Part shown: piece after piece, positions 15,836 to 25,173 of the stretch
Numbering within the stretch: the stretch's first letter is position 1
Layout of the letters: the number at the start of each line of letters is the position of its first letter
Source of the DNA: UBA5859 sp041940025
Lineage (GTDB): Bacteria > Pseudomonadota > Gammaproteobacteria > UBA5859
Direction: 5' to 3'
Assembly (NCBI GenBank): GCA_041940025.1
Contig: JBGTSY010000007.1
Location: 1-64,000, forward strand
Length of the DNA: 64,000 bases
The notes under the pieces: model-generated
The model's input: only the letters and a program-made list of their open reading frames with translations
Database searches by the model: none
Told to the model about the DNA's origin: nothing
Program-made: the position numbers and the translations under genes

Positions 15836-18196
15836 TCAATTTCGAGTCACGTCATGCCAATATTTTCGATGAGTGTCTCGATAATAACGGGGCCCTTCTA
15901 TTCCTTCTCGGTTAAATCGAAAACTGATCTGCCCTGTCTTTGCAGTGTTCAATGGTACGGCACCCACCTGTTGATAGCGGGACTGCACCTCCGGTTTAGG
16001 AAATCCGTAGCGATTTCGATAGCCGGTAGCAAATAATACCCAATCTGGCTCCACCGCCTCAACAAACGCTGAAATAGATGACGTGCCACTACCATGATGG
16101 GGCGCAACCAACACGTCTGCCCGCAGATCTGGTGCAGAAACATTAAGCAATCTTTGCTCCACCTTGGACTCAATGTCCCCAGGCAACAATAGGCTACCAG
16201 CTTGATTCTCAATGCGCAAAACACAAGAGCTGTTATTGCCCCTGCCTGGATCTGATCTCGGATGAAGCATGGCAAATTTCACCCCATCCCACTCCCACTG
16301 CTGGCCTCTAATACAAGAGAACACATGGCCATGCTGAAATGTCTCTTTAGCTGCTGTCAACAACTCTACCTCGGGATAGGCTCGTAATATTGCCAATGCG
16401 CCTCCGGCATGATCGTTATCACCATGACTGATAATCAGTCGATCAAGCTGGGTCACGTGGTAACTGCGCAGTAGCGGTAACAGGATGCGCGCCCCGGAAT
16501 CGAACCCTCCCTGGCGACGGGGACCGGTATCGTACACCAAGGTATGGTGCTTAGTGCGAACAACGGCACTTAATCCTTGCCCCACATCCAACAACTCAAA
16601 CCAAAACTCTGACGAGTTTGGTCGTTCCGTGCTCTGAAAAAATAACGGCAATAACAACACCAGTCCCATGATACGCATGCTGCCTAGAAGTGGTGACAAC
16701 CATAACAGTACCCCCACAATCGCCAGCAACAGTATAGGCAATCCAGGCGCAGGTATCAGCGTGTAACTAAAAGGAAGCATGACTGCCTGTTGCAGCCACT
16801 GCCAGGCAGGGATCAGAAGTATTTCGATGTAGTCAAAACACATCGTCGCCAAAGAAACCGATACTTGCATCGACAGAGTGGCCAACAACACTGCCGGCAA
16901 TATCAGCATACTGATAAACGGCACGGCGATGAGGTTTACCAGTGGGGAGACAATAGAAAATCCTTGAAACAGAAAAGACAATAGCGGCAATAGACCCAAA
17001 CTGGCCACCCACTGCACCTGAATCAATTGCCACCAGAGCGCACGCGGTGTGAGATGGTTTTGAAAGCTAAATAAAATCCACGCCACCGCAAAAAATGATA
17101 GCCAAAACCCGGCGGTTAAGGGCGCAAGTGGATCCCATAATAATACAAAAACCAATGCAAGGAGGAAGCGGTGACTCACGGCCATGGAATGCCTCAATAG
17201 GGGTGCCCACATAAATGCCACCACCATGATGAGCGCTCGTTGAGTGGGCACCGAAAATCCAGCCAGCAGCGCATAACCCAGAGATGCCACTATGGCGCCT
17301 ATGGCCGCAGCCTGAGGCGTGGCTAACAGCTGCATCGCCCGATCTGACGTGCGCCATACTCGTTGCGTGAGGAAATAGAACAGAGTGGCGATCACACCAA
17401 TATGTAAGCCCGAAATCGCCACTAGATGAGAGGTGCCGCTGGTACTCAAGAGGCGCCACTGGTGCGGTTCGATCAGCTGGCGTTCACCCATTGCCAAAGC
17501 CACCATAATGCCCTTCACCGGCGATTCAGAAATATTCTGGTTGAGTTTATTAAAAAGAGATTGCCGCAATGAAACCAAGCTGATGTTCTGATGCTCCGTT
17601 AACTTCAAGGGCTCAAACTGGTTTGTGCGAACATAACCCTGTGCGCGAATGCGCTGCGCAAATAGATGGCGTTCGAAATCAAATCCGCCCTGATTCAACA
17701 TGCCGTGAGGCCTCTTTAATCGCACGACCCATTGCCACCTGTCGCCACCATTGAGTGCCGCATCGGGTTGATACCATGAGAGTCTCACTTGTTTGGGAAG
17801 CCTAATAGGGTCCCCATTGTGTCGGGCCTGTAGGACCTTAAAATCAAATTGAGCACGCAACGGCTCTGCGCGCACAATGGTAGTAATTCTACCGGTGATA
17901 AGAATATCTTCACCTTCTAACGCTAAAGGTAACTGTTGCCATAGAATCAATTGCGCCCACCCGGCCGCATAGAAACAACCTAACAGAAAGGCAGTAATAG
18001 GACGAAAAATGGGCAGATAAAAACTGGCTATTAACAGTGGCAACAGGGCCAGGGAAAGCATTAAATGGGGTAACTCAGAGAGCAGATGAAGCGCGCACAC
18101 CCCCAGTGCAAACAGCGCCATATAAGCTGGCGTGCCCAGTACAACTCTTTGCGAAATCACTCTCCCCACAATTATCCCAATAGATAAGTCTGACAA
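15836..18196 (-). CDS. comEC: ComEC/Rec2-family DNA uptake channel protein
   Basis: A 786-residue inner-membrane protein of the natural-transformation channel family. Hydrophobic N-terminal helices and the ComEC N-terminal domain come first, then the Competence membrane region with the hallmark ISGLHIGVIATLFYFL, then a metallo-beta-lactamase-like domain from about residue 535 (DVGQGLSAVV, YDTGP, SHGDNDHAGG, PHHGS). All three expected domains are present and intact. It lies between exbB and lolD on the same strand with short gaps. Competence itself cannot be judged because other com and pil genes are outside the window. Confidence 0.93.
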   Translation of the reverse strand: MSDLSIGIIVGRVISQRVVLGTPAYMALFALGVCALHLLSELPHLMLSLALLPLLIASFYLPIFRPITAFLLGCFYAAGWAQLILWQQLPLALEGEDILITGRITTIVRAEPLRAQFDFKVLQARHNGDPIRLPKQVRLSWYQPDAALNGGDRWQWVVRLKRPHGMLNQGGFDFERHLFAQRIRAQGYVRTNQFEPLKLTEHQNISLVSLRQSLFNKLNQNISESPVKGIMVALAMGERQLIEPHQWRLLSTSGTSHLVAISGLHIGVIATLFYFLTQRVWRTSDRAMQLLATPQAAAIGAIVASLGYALLAGFSVPTQRALIMVVAFMWAPLLRHSMAVSHRFLLALVFVLLWDPLAPLTAGFWLSFFAVAWILFSFQNHLTPRALWWQLIQVQWVASLGLLPLLSFLFQGFSIVSPLVNLIAVPFISMLILPAVLLATLSMQVSVSLATMCFDYIEILLIPAWQWLQQAVMLPFSYTLIPAPGLPILLLAIVGVLLWLSPLLGSMRIMGLVLLLPLFFQSTERPNSSEFWFELLDVGQGLSAVVRTKHHTLVYDTGPRRQGGFDSGARILLPLLRSYHVTQLDRLIISHGDNDHAGGALAILRAYPEVELLTAAKETFQHGHVFSCIRGQQWEWDGVKFAMLHPRSDPGRGNNSSCVLRIENQAGSLLLPGDIESKVEQRLLNVSAPDLRADVLVAPHHGSGTSSISAFVEAVEPDWVLFATGYRNRYGFPKPEVQSRYQQVGAVPLNTAKTGQISFRFNREGIEGPRYYRDTHRKYWHDVTRN

Positions 18197-18245
18197 TGAC
18201 GGGGAGACTAAACACTAGTTCAACTGATCGGTTTCGATTGTTCTG

Positions 18246-18932
18246 CTACTCTTGCTGCGACACTTGGCCAGCGTCGAGGTGTACCACGCGATCCATTCTA
18301 TTGGCCAGGTTTAAATCGTGAGTCACCATGACCAATGCAATTTGTTGTTCTACATTTAATTGTAACAGGAGGTCAAACACCTGAGCGGCAGTACTCTGAT
18401 CTAGGTTACCAGTTGGCTCATCTGCCAAAAGACAAAGCGGTCGAGTCACCAACGCTCTGGCGATGGCCGCCCGTTGCCGTTCACCCCCTGAAAGTTGAGA
18501 TGGCTTATGTTTCATTCGCGACCCTAAACCGACTTGAGTTAACATCTCTTGTGCGCGTTGCATCGCCAAGGATGTCAATTCACCCCCCACCATCAGAGGC
18601 ATGGCAACATTTTCTTGTGCATTGAATTCAGGCAGAAGATGATGGAATTGATACACAAAACCAAGTGCGCGATTTCGCATGCGGCAGCGGGTACCTTCAT
18701 CCACCTGCCAAATGGATTCACCATCTATTAATACCTCTCCCTGATCGGCTGTATCTAATCCTCCAAGTAAGTGTAGCAGTGTACTTTTACCACACCCGGA
18801 AGGGCCCACAATGGCCAGCTTTTCAGCACCGTGGATCCGCAGATTGGCACCCTTTAATACGGACACATCGAGTTCGCCCTCAGTAAAGCTTTTATGCAGA
18901 TCCCGACACTCCAACACAACCTGATCATTCAT
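18246..18932 (-). CDS. lolD: Lipoprotein-releasing ABC transporter ATPase
   Basis: Cytoplasmic ATPase of the LolCDE complex that extracts lipoproteins from the inner membrane for delivery to LolA. From the start at 18932 it is 228 residues, the usual LolD size, with Walker A GPSGCGKST (43-51), the ABC signature LSGGERQRAAIARAL, and Walker B LLADEPTGNLD. A longer in-frame ORF reaches 19034, but that extension is unlike LolD and lies inside lolC. The chosen ATG overlaps the 3' end of lolC by 8 bases, a normal coupling. Confidence 0.95.
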   Translation of the reverse strand: MNDQVVLECRDLHKSFTEGELDVSVLKGANLRIHGAEKLAIVGPSGCGKSTLLHLLGGLDTADQGEVLIDGESIWQVDEGTRCRMRNRALGFVYQFHHLLPEFNAQENVAMPLMVGGELTSLAMQRAQEMLTQVGLGSRMKHKPSQLSGGERQRAAIARALVTRPLCLLADEPTGNLDQSTAAQVFDLLLQLNVEQQIALVMVTHDLNLANRMDRVVHLDAGQVSQQE

Positions 18933-20172
18933 ATCGAAGCGCCTCTGCGGGATTGGTTTTAGAAGCGCGCCAGGCAGGATACAGTGTTGCCAACACAGAC
19001 AGCGTAAATGCCGAAGCGGCAATAGTGACCACATCTTGCCACTCTATTTCACCTTTTAGTTCATTGATGTAATACACCTCGGCTGATAAAAATTGGATGC
19101 CGAGAAAGCGCTCTACGGCAGGAACAATCAAATCCACATTTGAGGCCAAAAAGATTCCTCCAATCACACCAGTTACCGTACCTATCAGACCTATCAACAC
19201 CCCCTGGGTGATAAAGATGGTCATGATGGTGCCCCCCGTCATGCCTTGAGTTCGCAAGATGGCAATATCGGACCGCTTTTCATTCACCACCATCACCAAA
19301 GTGGACACAATATTGAAAGCCGCCACAGCCACTATCAATAATAAAATAATAAACATCACTGTTTTCTCAATCTGTAATGCGCGAAAAAAAGTAGCATGTT
19401 GTTGCGTCCAATCGGAAACGCGGTAAAGGCCGGACATGCTATTGAGTAATTGTCTGATGGTTCTGGGCGCTTGGAACAGATTATCCATCTGTACTCGCAA
19501 CCCCTGAACCGCTCCCTCCATGCGATACAACTTCGCCGCATCTTCTAAATGCATTAAAGCAAAGGTACTGTCATACTCATACATACCTGCCTCAAATACA
19601 CCCACTACGCGAAAACGTTTATATCTGGGTAAGATCCCGGCTAAGGTGACCGTGGTTTGCGGTGTGACCACAGTGACAGATTCCCCCGTCACTACGCCTA
19701 GGCGTAATGCGAGATCTTTACCCAGAATGATGCCAAACTCCCCGGCTTTGAGATCCGCCAGATCCCCCAAAATGATATTGGTGGCCAAATTAGAAACCTG
19801 TGTTTCGCGCTCCGGTAAAATACCCCGCAATAACACACCCCTTACCTCTCCACCGACAATCATCATTCCTTGGCCGTCCACAAAGGGTGCCGTGCCAATC
19901 ACCGAAGGTGACGCATCTAAAGCGTTCGCCAGATCCTGCCAGTCACGCAACTCACCCTCTATTCCTGTTATCGTGGCATGTGCAGTCATACCCAGGATGC
20001 GTTGCCTAAGCTCCTGTTCAAATCCATTCATCACCGATAACACGGTAATCAATGCAGCCACACCGAGAAAAATGCCAATCATAGAGCTAGCGGATATAAA
20101 GGAAATGAAGTGATTTGCCCGTTTTGCTCGTGTGTACCTTAAACCTATATAGAGGGGCAGCGGTCTGAACAT
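18925..20172 (-). CDS. lolC: Lipoprotein-releasing system permease LolC/LolE family
   Basis: Inner-membrane permease of 415 residues of the FtsX/MacB type. One helix near the N-terminus (SSMIGIFLGVAALITVLSVMNG) is followed by a large periplasmic domain (about 50-265) and three C-terminal helices. The opening IGLRYTRAKRANHFISFISASSMIGI is typical of LolC/LolE. Only one permease gene is seen next to lolD, so the organism may use a single LolF-like permease or have lolE elsewhere; the symbol lolC is positional. Confidence 0.93.
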   Translation of the reverse strand: MFRPLPLYIGLRYTRAKRANHFISFISASSMIGIFLGVAALITVLSVMNGFEQELRQRILGMTAHATITGIEGELRDWQDLANALDASPSVIGTAPFVDGQGMMIVGGEVRGVLLRGILPERETQVSNLATNIILGDLADLKAGEFGIILGKDLALRLGVVTGESVTVVTPQTTVTLAGILPRYKRFRVVGVFEAGMYEYDSTFALMHLEDAAKLYRMEGAVQGLRVQMDNLFQAPRTIRQLLNSMSGLYRVSDWTQQHATFFRALQIEKTVMFIILLLIVAVAAFNIVSTLVMVVNEKRSDIAILRTQGMTGGTIMTIFITQGVLIGLIGTVTGVIGGIFLASNVDLIVPAVERFLGIQFLSAEVYYINELKGEIEWQDVVTIAASAFTLSVLATLYPAWRASKTNPAEALRYE

Positions 20173-20346
20173 AAGTTGGTGTTAAATCCAGTTAGTGGCG
20201 TCTTCAGCGTAGTGCCACATAATGCCCAGTTTTTTGAAATTAGCAATGGTTACTGCACATTGGCACAACTTGAGCATAAAAAGCAGGTGATAGACGGAAT
20301 TTGACGCTTGAACCAGAGCCAAACTGATTTTATAAAAAGGTTTGTG

Positions 20347-20961
20347 ATGACTGATAAGGATCACCCACAATTAGAGAGGCGCGATTTTTACCGCATTCGC
20401 GATAAAATCGGTCTGACTTACGAAATCATAACAGAACAACAATTTCTCTCTGGGGAATATCTAAAAAATGAGGTCAGTGACGCATTTACCCTGTTAAGTG
20501 AGCTCAATAAGCTTGACAATGAAAACTACATGCAGTTGCGTAACTTGAGCCATCATCACCGTGAAATAGCGGAATATTTTGACGTCATTAATCGTAAAAT
20601 TAGGTTGCTGGCACGGTCGATTGTCAGTGAAGACGAACAATTTTTACATTCTCCCACGCAGGATGTGAATATTAGTGCAGGTGGACTCTCTTTTCCTAGT
20701 ACCGAGTCTCTCAAAGTGCACACCCTGCTTGATATGCGCATCGTGCTCTTCCCTTCCCTACTGGGGATCCGCACGCTAGGTAAAATCATTCATGTGACAC
20801 CTAGTACGGCGACAGAGCCCTGCTTGGTGGCGGTGCAATTTATTGAAATCGGTGAATCCGATCAGCAAGCCTTAGTGAAACATGTCTTACGCAGGCAATC
20901 TGAAGAACTCAAATTGGCCAGAGAAACTAAAGATTCCGATCACGAACCTGATTCGCCTTAG
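20347..20961 (+). CDS. PilZ-domain protein (probable cyclic-di-GMP receptor)
   Basis: A 204-residue cytoplasmic protein. The N-terminal RRDFYR (R-x3-R type) and the later NISAGG (N-x-S-x2-G) are the two c-di-GMP-binding motifs of PilZ domains, here separated by about 95 residues of predicted helix. It resembles proteins in which an N-terminal PilZ-like part precedes a full PilZ domain. The ATG at 20347 is chosen because AAAAGG precedes it by 6 bases; the longer ORF from 20308 has no ribosome site. It is read away from lolC and has no obvious partner gene. Confidence 0.82.
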   Translation: MTDKDHPQLERRDFYRIRDKIGLTYEIITEQQFLSGEYLKNEVSDAFTLLSELNKLDNENYMQLRNLSHHHREIAEYFDVINRKIRLLARSIVSEDEQFLHSPTQDVNISAGGLSFPSTESLKVHTLLDMRIVLFPSLLGIRTLGKIIHVTPSTATEPCLVAVQFIEIGESDQQALVKHVLRRQSEELKLARETKDSDHEPDSP

Positions 20962-21028
20962 GGATCCGGGAGGATCTGTCGATACTCTATATTAATCAAT
21001 AGACCGCACCGCAAAGGAGTGCCATTTG

Positions 21029-21430
21029 ATGATCAACAGGATTGCCTGCCTACTCACCCTAGTGCTAGTGAGCGGTTGCGCGTCACTGGAAATGTTTCAC
21101 TCTCCCACCGTGACACCGCAACCACTCGATCGCCAACCCGACTATCAGTCATCCCGCGCAGTAGAGGGTACGGTCGTTGCACCCCAGACGGAAATCGTGA
21201 ACCGGAAAAAATCAGTATCTATCTTACAGAAAGCGCCGGTTGCGATGCCTCTCAGAGGCTTGAAAATGGCCCAAGTCAGAAACGATTTTGGCTCACCCAT
21301 GAAACAGCTCGCTGCCGTAGGAGAGCCCCCTATTACTCGCTGGGTATACGAAGAATTCACCGTATACTTTGAACACCAATACGTGATAGATTCTGTGACT
21401 CACGTAACACACAGTCACTCATCACCATAG
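21029..21430 (+). CDS. Conserved small lipoprotein of unknown function
   Basis: A 133-residue lipoprotein: signal MINRIACLLTLVLVSGC with the lipobox at LVSGC, a variable linker, then a C-terminal domain with the pattern MAQVRNDFGSPMKQLAAVGEPPI followed by TRWVYEEFTVYFE. That pattern (residue run G-x-P, then PPIxRWxY and VYFE) occurs in small gammaproteobacterial envelope proteins with a BamE/SmpA-like fold, but no function is established. A ribosome site AAAGGAG is present; both TTG 21026 and ATG 21029 are possible starts. It precedes aguA by 10 bases. Confidence 0.75.
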   Translation: MINRIACLLTLVLVSGCASLEMFHSPTVTPQPLDRQPDYQSSRAVEGTVVAPQTEIVNRKKSVSILQKAPVAMPLRGLKMAQVRNDFGSPMKQLAAVGEPPITRWVYEEFTVYFEHQYVIDSVTHVTHSHSSP

Positions 21431-21439
21431 TAAATTCTT

Positions 21440-22459
21440 ATGATTCACTTCCCTGCCGAATGGTCCACGCAGGCGGGTGTGCTGTTGACTTGGCCACATG
21501 CAGCATCTGATTGGGCACCTCGTTTAACAGAAATTGAATCCACCTATCAGCTCTTGGCCCAAACTATTTGCGAGCGAGAACATCTTTATATTCTTGCTTA
21601 CGATATCGATCACATTGAACATATCAAAAAAAAACTAAACCATTGCGTTCCGGAACATTTCACCCTCTTACCCTGTGCCACCAATGACACCTGGATCCGA
21701 GACTATGGTCCTATTTGTTTAAAATCCAACAATGATTGGATAGCTCTGAATCCTTGCTTTAATGCGTGGGGAGAGAAATACTCTTACCATTTAGATCAGG
21801 CAGTCAATCGCACCCTAGCTTGGGAGCTGGATCTCAAACTGCGTAGTATCGACTTAATCCTGGAGGGTGGAAACCTCGAAACCAACGGCTTAGGAGATCT
21901 ATTCATGTGCCGAGGCGCTGTGCGTCTGCCGCACAAGAACCGGGAGCCGATAGACTCAGCTCCCATTGTGCGAGCCATACAATCTGAGCTTGGAATACAC
22001 ACCTGTTGGATCCTAGAATCAGACAGTTTATTAGGTGACGATACCGACGGCCATATTGATAATCTGGTGCGCATGACGCCAAATACCGATCAGCTGCTCT
22101 ATAGTGCTTGCGAAGATCAAAAAAACCCTAACTTCGCCCGGCTGAATTCCCTCCATCATGAACTCACAACACTTCACGCCGCCACTGGCCAATTTCGCGA
22201 ACGCATTCCCTTGCCTATACCCAACCAACTCTTGACCCTGGACAACACCCCCTTACCTGCCAATTATTGTAATTATTTGGTCATGAATGACGCCGTGCTG
22301 GTACCCAGTTTTGCAGATGAGAACGACACCGTGGCTTGTGAACGAATCGGCCACTGTTTTCCCGATCGGGAGATCATTGCCATCGACAGTCGGGCGCTGA
22401 TTCAGCAAGGTGGTGCGATTCACTGTGCGACAATGCAATTACCGGAAGGTATACTTTAG
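21440..22459 (+). CDS. aguA: Agmatine deiminase
   Basis: Cytoplasmic enzyme converting agmatine to N-carbamoylputrescine plus ammonia. The 339 residues cover the peptidyl-arginine-deiminase fold: FPAEWSTQAGVLLTWPH at the start, NDTWIRDYGP, LILEGGNLETNG, DDTDGHIDN, and the catalytic Cys 329 in GGAIHCATMQLP at the very C-terminus. The next gene encodes the second step, so the pair forms the agmatine route to putrescine. It lies 10 bases after the small lipoprotein gene and may share its promoter. Confidence 0.94.
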   Translation: MIHFPAEWSTQAGVLLTWPHAASDWAPRLTEIESTYQLLAQTICEREHLYILAYDIDHIEHIKKKLNHCVPEHFTLLPCATNDTWIRDYGPICLKSNNDWIALNPCFNAWGEKYSYHLDQAVNRTLAWELDLKLRSIDLILEGGNLETNGLGDLFMCRGAVRLPHKNREPIDSAPIVRAIQSELGIHTCWILESDSLLGDDTDGHIDNLVRMTPNTDQLLYSACEDQKNPNFARLNSLHHELTTLHAATGQFRERIPLPIPNQLLTLDNTPLPANYCNYLVMNDAVLVPSFADENDTVACERIGHCFPDREIIAIDSRALIQQGGAIHCATMQLPEGIL

Positions 22460-22488
22460 CCCGTTCACAGAGTGCAGATCCGTCTAAC

Positions 22489-23400
22489 ATGAATCCACAA
22501 GAAAAATTGATTTCAGCCTGTATACAACAAGCGTGTGGTGAGGATCCGAAACTCAATCTAGAGTCTTCAATCGCGAAAATCGAATCAGCAGCAGCAACAC
22601 AAGCCCAACTCATTGTACTCCCAGAGTTACATCTCACTCGTTATTTTTGTCAACAACAGTCTAGCCACTGGTTTGCGCAGGCAGAATCGATTCCGGGACC
22701 AACCACTGATCGACTGAGTGCAGTTGCGAAAAAACTAAAAATCGTAATCGTTGCTTCTGTTTTCGAAAAAAGGCAACCGGGTATTTTTCATAACACGGCT
22801 GTGGTATTAGAAAAGGATGGTTCAATTGCCGGCATCTATCGCAAAATGCATATTCCCCACGATCCCGGTTTTGAAGAGAAATATTATTTCACCCCTGGGG
22901 ATCTAGGATTTCATCCGATTCAGACCAGTATCGGCAAGCTGGGTGTATTAGTCTGCTGGGATCAGTGGTTTCCTGAAGCAGCGAGACTGATGGCACTTAG
23001 AGGTGCAGATTGCCTGATTTACCCCACTGCGATCGGTTGGACACCCTCCGATCCCAACCATATCCGAGAACAACAAGTGGAAGCTTGGCAGGTGATTCAA
23101 AGGAGCCATAGTGTTGCCAATCATTTGCCTGTTTTAACTTGTAATAGAGTCGGTTTGGAACCAGCATTAGATAACCAGGCGCATATCCAGTTTTGGGGAA
23201 ACAGTTTTATCACTGATCATCAAGGACAAGTGGTGGCTCAAGGGAGTCAAGATCAAGAACAGATCTTAATCGCTGAAATGGATTTTGCGGCGCAAGAACA
23301 AGCACATCTTACCTGGCCCTTTTTTCGCGATCGCCGCGTCGACGCCTATGAGGACCTCTTGCATCTCTCATTGAATACCAGAACTGGAGAAAAACCTTGA
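22489..23400 (+). CDS. aguB: N-carbamoylputrescine amidase
   Basis: Nitrilase-superfamily enzyme of 303 residues hydrolysing N-carbamoylputrescine to putrescine, CO2 and ammonia. The catalytic triad is visible: Glu 46 (LIVLPELHLT), Lys 119 (YRKMHIPHDPGFEEKYYF) and Cys 156 (VLVCWDQWFPEAARL). The FEEKYYFTPGD segment is typical of the AguB branch. It follows aguA by 29 bases. Its stop codon overlaps the TTG start of the next gene (TTGA), so translation of the DAHP synthase is coupled to it. Confidence 0.94.
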   Translation: MNPQEKLISACIQQACGEDPKLNLESSIAKIESAAATQAQLIVLPELHLTRYFCQQQSSHWFAQAESIPGPTTDRLSAVAKKLKIVIVASVFEKRQPGIFHNTAVVLEKDGSIAGIYRKMHIPHDPGFEEKYYFTPGDLGFHPIQTSIGKLGVLVCWDQWFPEAARLMALRGADCLIYPTAIGWTPSDPNHIREQQVEAWQVIQRSHSVANHLPVLTCNRVGLEPALDNQAHIQFWGNSFITDHQGQVVAQGSQDQEQILIAEMDFAAQEQAHLTWPFFRDRRVDAYEDLLHLSLNTRTGEKP

Positions 23401-24509
23401 TAGTCATTGTGTCCCCGGATGTCACTGAAAACAGTGACACTTATCAAAGCCTGATAAAGTATTTAAGTCAACTGCCCAAGGTGCAAATCAAGGTACATCA
23501 AGTCACCGGCACAGAACAAACCCTAACTGAAATATACCTTTTAGGCAGTACGGCCAGTTTAGATGCCGCGGAAATCGCCGCACAGCCAGGTGTGGAGAGA
23601 GTGGTACGAGTGTCCCAGGAATATCGTGTAATTGGACGCCACTTAGATGATCATCGACCGGCGGGTTTTGAATACAACGGGATTAAATTTAATCAAAACA
23701 ATTTAAACATTTTTGCCGGCCTCTGCGCGGTGAGTACTGCAAAACACGTGGAGACCATGATGCAAGCACTACAACAACATGGTCAACACTGTACGCGCAT
23801 GGGTGCCTATAAACCGCGGACCAATCCTTATGCCTTTCAAGGCCACGGTAAAAACTGTCTCCCTTACGTGTTCGAACTGGCCGGTAAATACGGAATCAAA
23901 GTGATCGCAATGGAGATCACGCATGAATCTCATATAGTAGAGATCACTCAAGCGCTGGAGGCAACGGGTCACCCCACCGGCGTGATGCTGCAAATTGGCA
24001 CCCGTAACACTCAAAATTTTGAACTATTAAAAAGTGTGGGCAGACAAACAGAGTTTCCTATTCTCATCAAACGAGGTTTTGGTATCACCCTAAATGAGTC
24101 TTTAAACGCGACTGAGTATTTGGCCAGCGAAGGCAATAGTAAAATTGTCTTCTGTTTGCGGGGCATGAAAACCAACATGGGGGATCCCCATCGTAATCTG
24201 GTGGATTTCGCCCACGTTCCGGTGGTAAAGCGCCTCACCAGATTACCGGTATGTATCGATCCGTCTCATTCTGTAGGCACCTTAGTTGAGTCGATCGACG
24301 GCATCAGTGATGTGTTTCACGCCACTGCTCAAGGTCTCATCGCCGGTGCGAATATGGTGTTGGTGGATTTCCACCCCGAACCCGCCGCTGCATTGGTAGA
24401 TGGCGCGCAAGCGCTAACTTTGGAACAGTTACCCTGGTTTCTAGAAGATTGTCAGATCGCCTGGGAAGCTTATGAACAGCGAGTCAAAATAGCAAAAAGT
24501 CGAACTTAA
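23397..24509 (+). CDS. 3-deoxy-7-phosphoheptulonate (DAHP) synthase, type I-beta-like
   Basis: First enzyme of the shikimate pathway, condensing phosphoenolpyruvate and erythrose 4-phosphate. A 90-residue N-terminal ferredoxin-like part ends in YRVIGRH, and the barrel then carries KPRTNPYAFQGHG, IKRGFGIT, CLRGM and PVCIDPSHSVGT, the substrate and metal motifs of the family. At 370 residues with this N-terminal domain it belongs to the KDO8P-synthase-related (I-beta) branch, not AroFGH. It starts with TTG overlapping the aguB stop; GGAG sits 7 bases before. Coupling to the agu genes is unusual and its reason is not evident. Confidence 0.85.
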   Translation: MIVIVSPDVTENSDTYQSLIKYLSQLPKVQIKVHQVTGTEQTLTEIYLLGSTASLDAAEIAAQPGVERVVRVSQEYRVIGRHLDDHRPAGFEYNGIKFNQNNLNIFAGLCAVSTAKHVETMMQALQQHGQHCTRMGAYKPRTNPYAFQGHGKNCLPYVFELAGKYGIKVIAMEITHESHIVEITQALEATGHPTGVMLQIGTRNTQNFELLKSVGRQTEFPILIKRGFGITLNESLNATEYLASEGNSKIVFCLRGMKTNMGDPHRNLVDFAHVPVVKRLTRLPVCIDPSHSVGTLVESIDGISDVFHATAQGLIAGANMVLVDFHPEPAAALVDGAQALTLEQLPWFLEDCQIAWEAYEQRVKIAKSRT

Positions 24510-24665
24510 ATTAGAGAGGAGTGAAACCGGCTCTTTATTATCGATGGTGGCAATTTGGATCTGACATTAAATTGTCACATCGAGCAGTTATGATGTTGTG
24601 TTTGCGCGTGCTTTGGTATTGATTAGATAACTAGACAACAATGACCGTTAGAATCGTCACTCCAT

Positions 24666-25094
24666 ATGAGCCATCCAGATAACTTACAACGAGTGTTATT
24701 CGTGTGTGTGGAAAACTCCTGTCGCAGCCAGATGGCAGAAGCCTTTGCACGCATTCATGGTCGAGGCCACGTAAAAGCCTACAGCAGTGGATCGTCTCCT
24801 TCCGGTGTGGTGAATGAGAGAGCGATCCAGTTTATGCTGGAACTCGATTATGATCTTGCCACACATCATTCAAAATCATTAAGCGAACTGCCTCAGGTTG
24901 AGTGGGATGCAGTGATTGCCATGGGATGCGGCGATAAATGTCCGCTACTGCCTGCTAAAGTGCGGGACGATTGGAATATTGCCGATCCCAAAGAGGTCAA
25001 TGATGAATCCTTTCGTGAGATCAGAGACATGATAGAAGGCAGGGTAATCGCATTAATTCAGGATCTGAAAGACACCAAAAGCGAAACCGCTTAG
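24666..25094 (+). CDS. arsC: ArsC-like low-molecular-weight phosphatase family protein (arsenate reductase)
   Basis: A 142-residue protein of the LMW-phosphotyrosine-phosphatase fold. The P-loop is CVENSCR (Cys 14 to Arg 20), with AMGCGDKCP at 86-93 and the acid DP pair in WNIADPKE. The extra Cys 88 and Cys 92 favour thioredoxin-coupled arsenate reductase over a phosphatase. No ars regulator or pump is adjacent, so the call rests on motifs alone. A hairpin with T-tracts on both strands lies just downstream. Confidence 0.82.
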   Translation: MSHPDNLQRVLFVCVENSCRSQMAEAFARIHGRGHVKAYSSGSSPSGVVNERAIQFMLELDYDLATHHSKSLSELPQVEWDAVIAMGCGDKCPLLPAKVRDDWNIADPKEVNDESFREIRDMIEGRVIALIQDLKDTKSETA

Positions 25095-25123
25095 CGGTGC
25101 ATATCATTTCCAACTATGAACAC

Positions 25124-25150
25124 AAAAAAGGGCGCTGATGCGCCCTTTTT
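25124..25150. terminator. Bidirectional intrinsic terminator between arsC and etfA
   Basis: An 11-base arm (AAAAAGGGCGC) pairs with GCGCCCTTTTT across a 4-base loop. The A-tract and T-tract make it work in both directions, which suits the convergent arsC (plus) and etfA (minus) genes. It ends 23 bases from the etfA stop codon and starts 29 bases after the arsC stop. Confidence 0.93.
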
Positions 25151-25173
25151 AAGCATTGCAAAGGATGAAAATA

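Noticed and set aside
18933..19034. N-terminal extension of LolD
   Set aside because: The extra residues lie within lolC and do not resemble LolD; the ATG at 18932 gives the family length and usual coupling.
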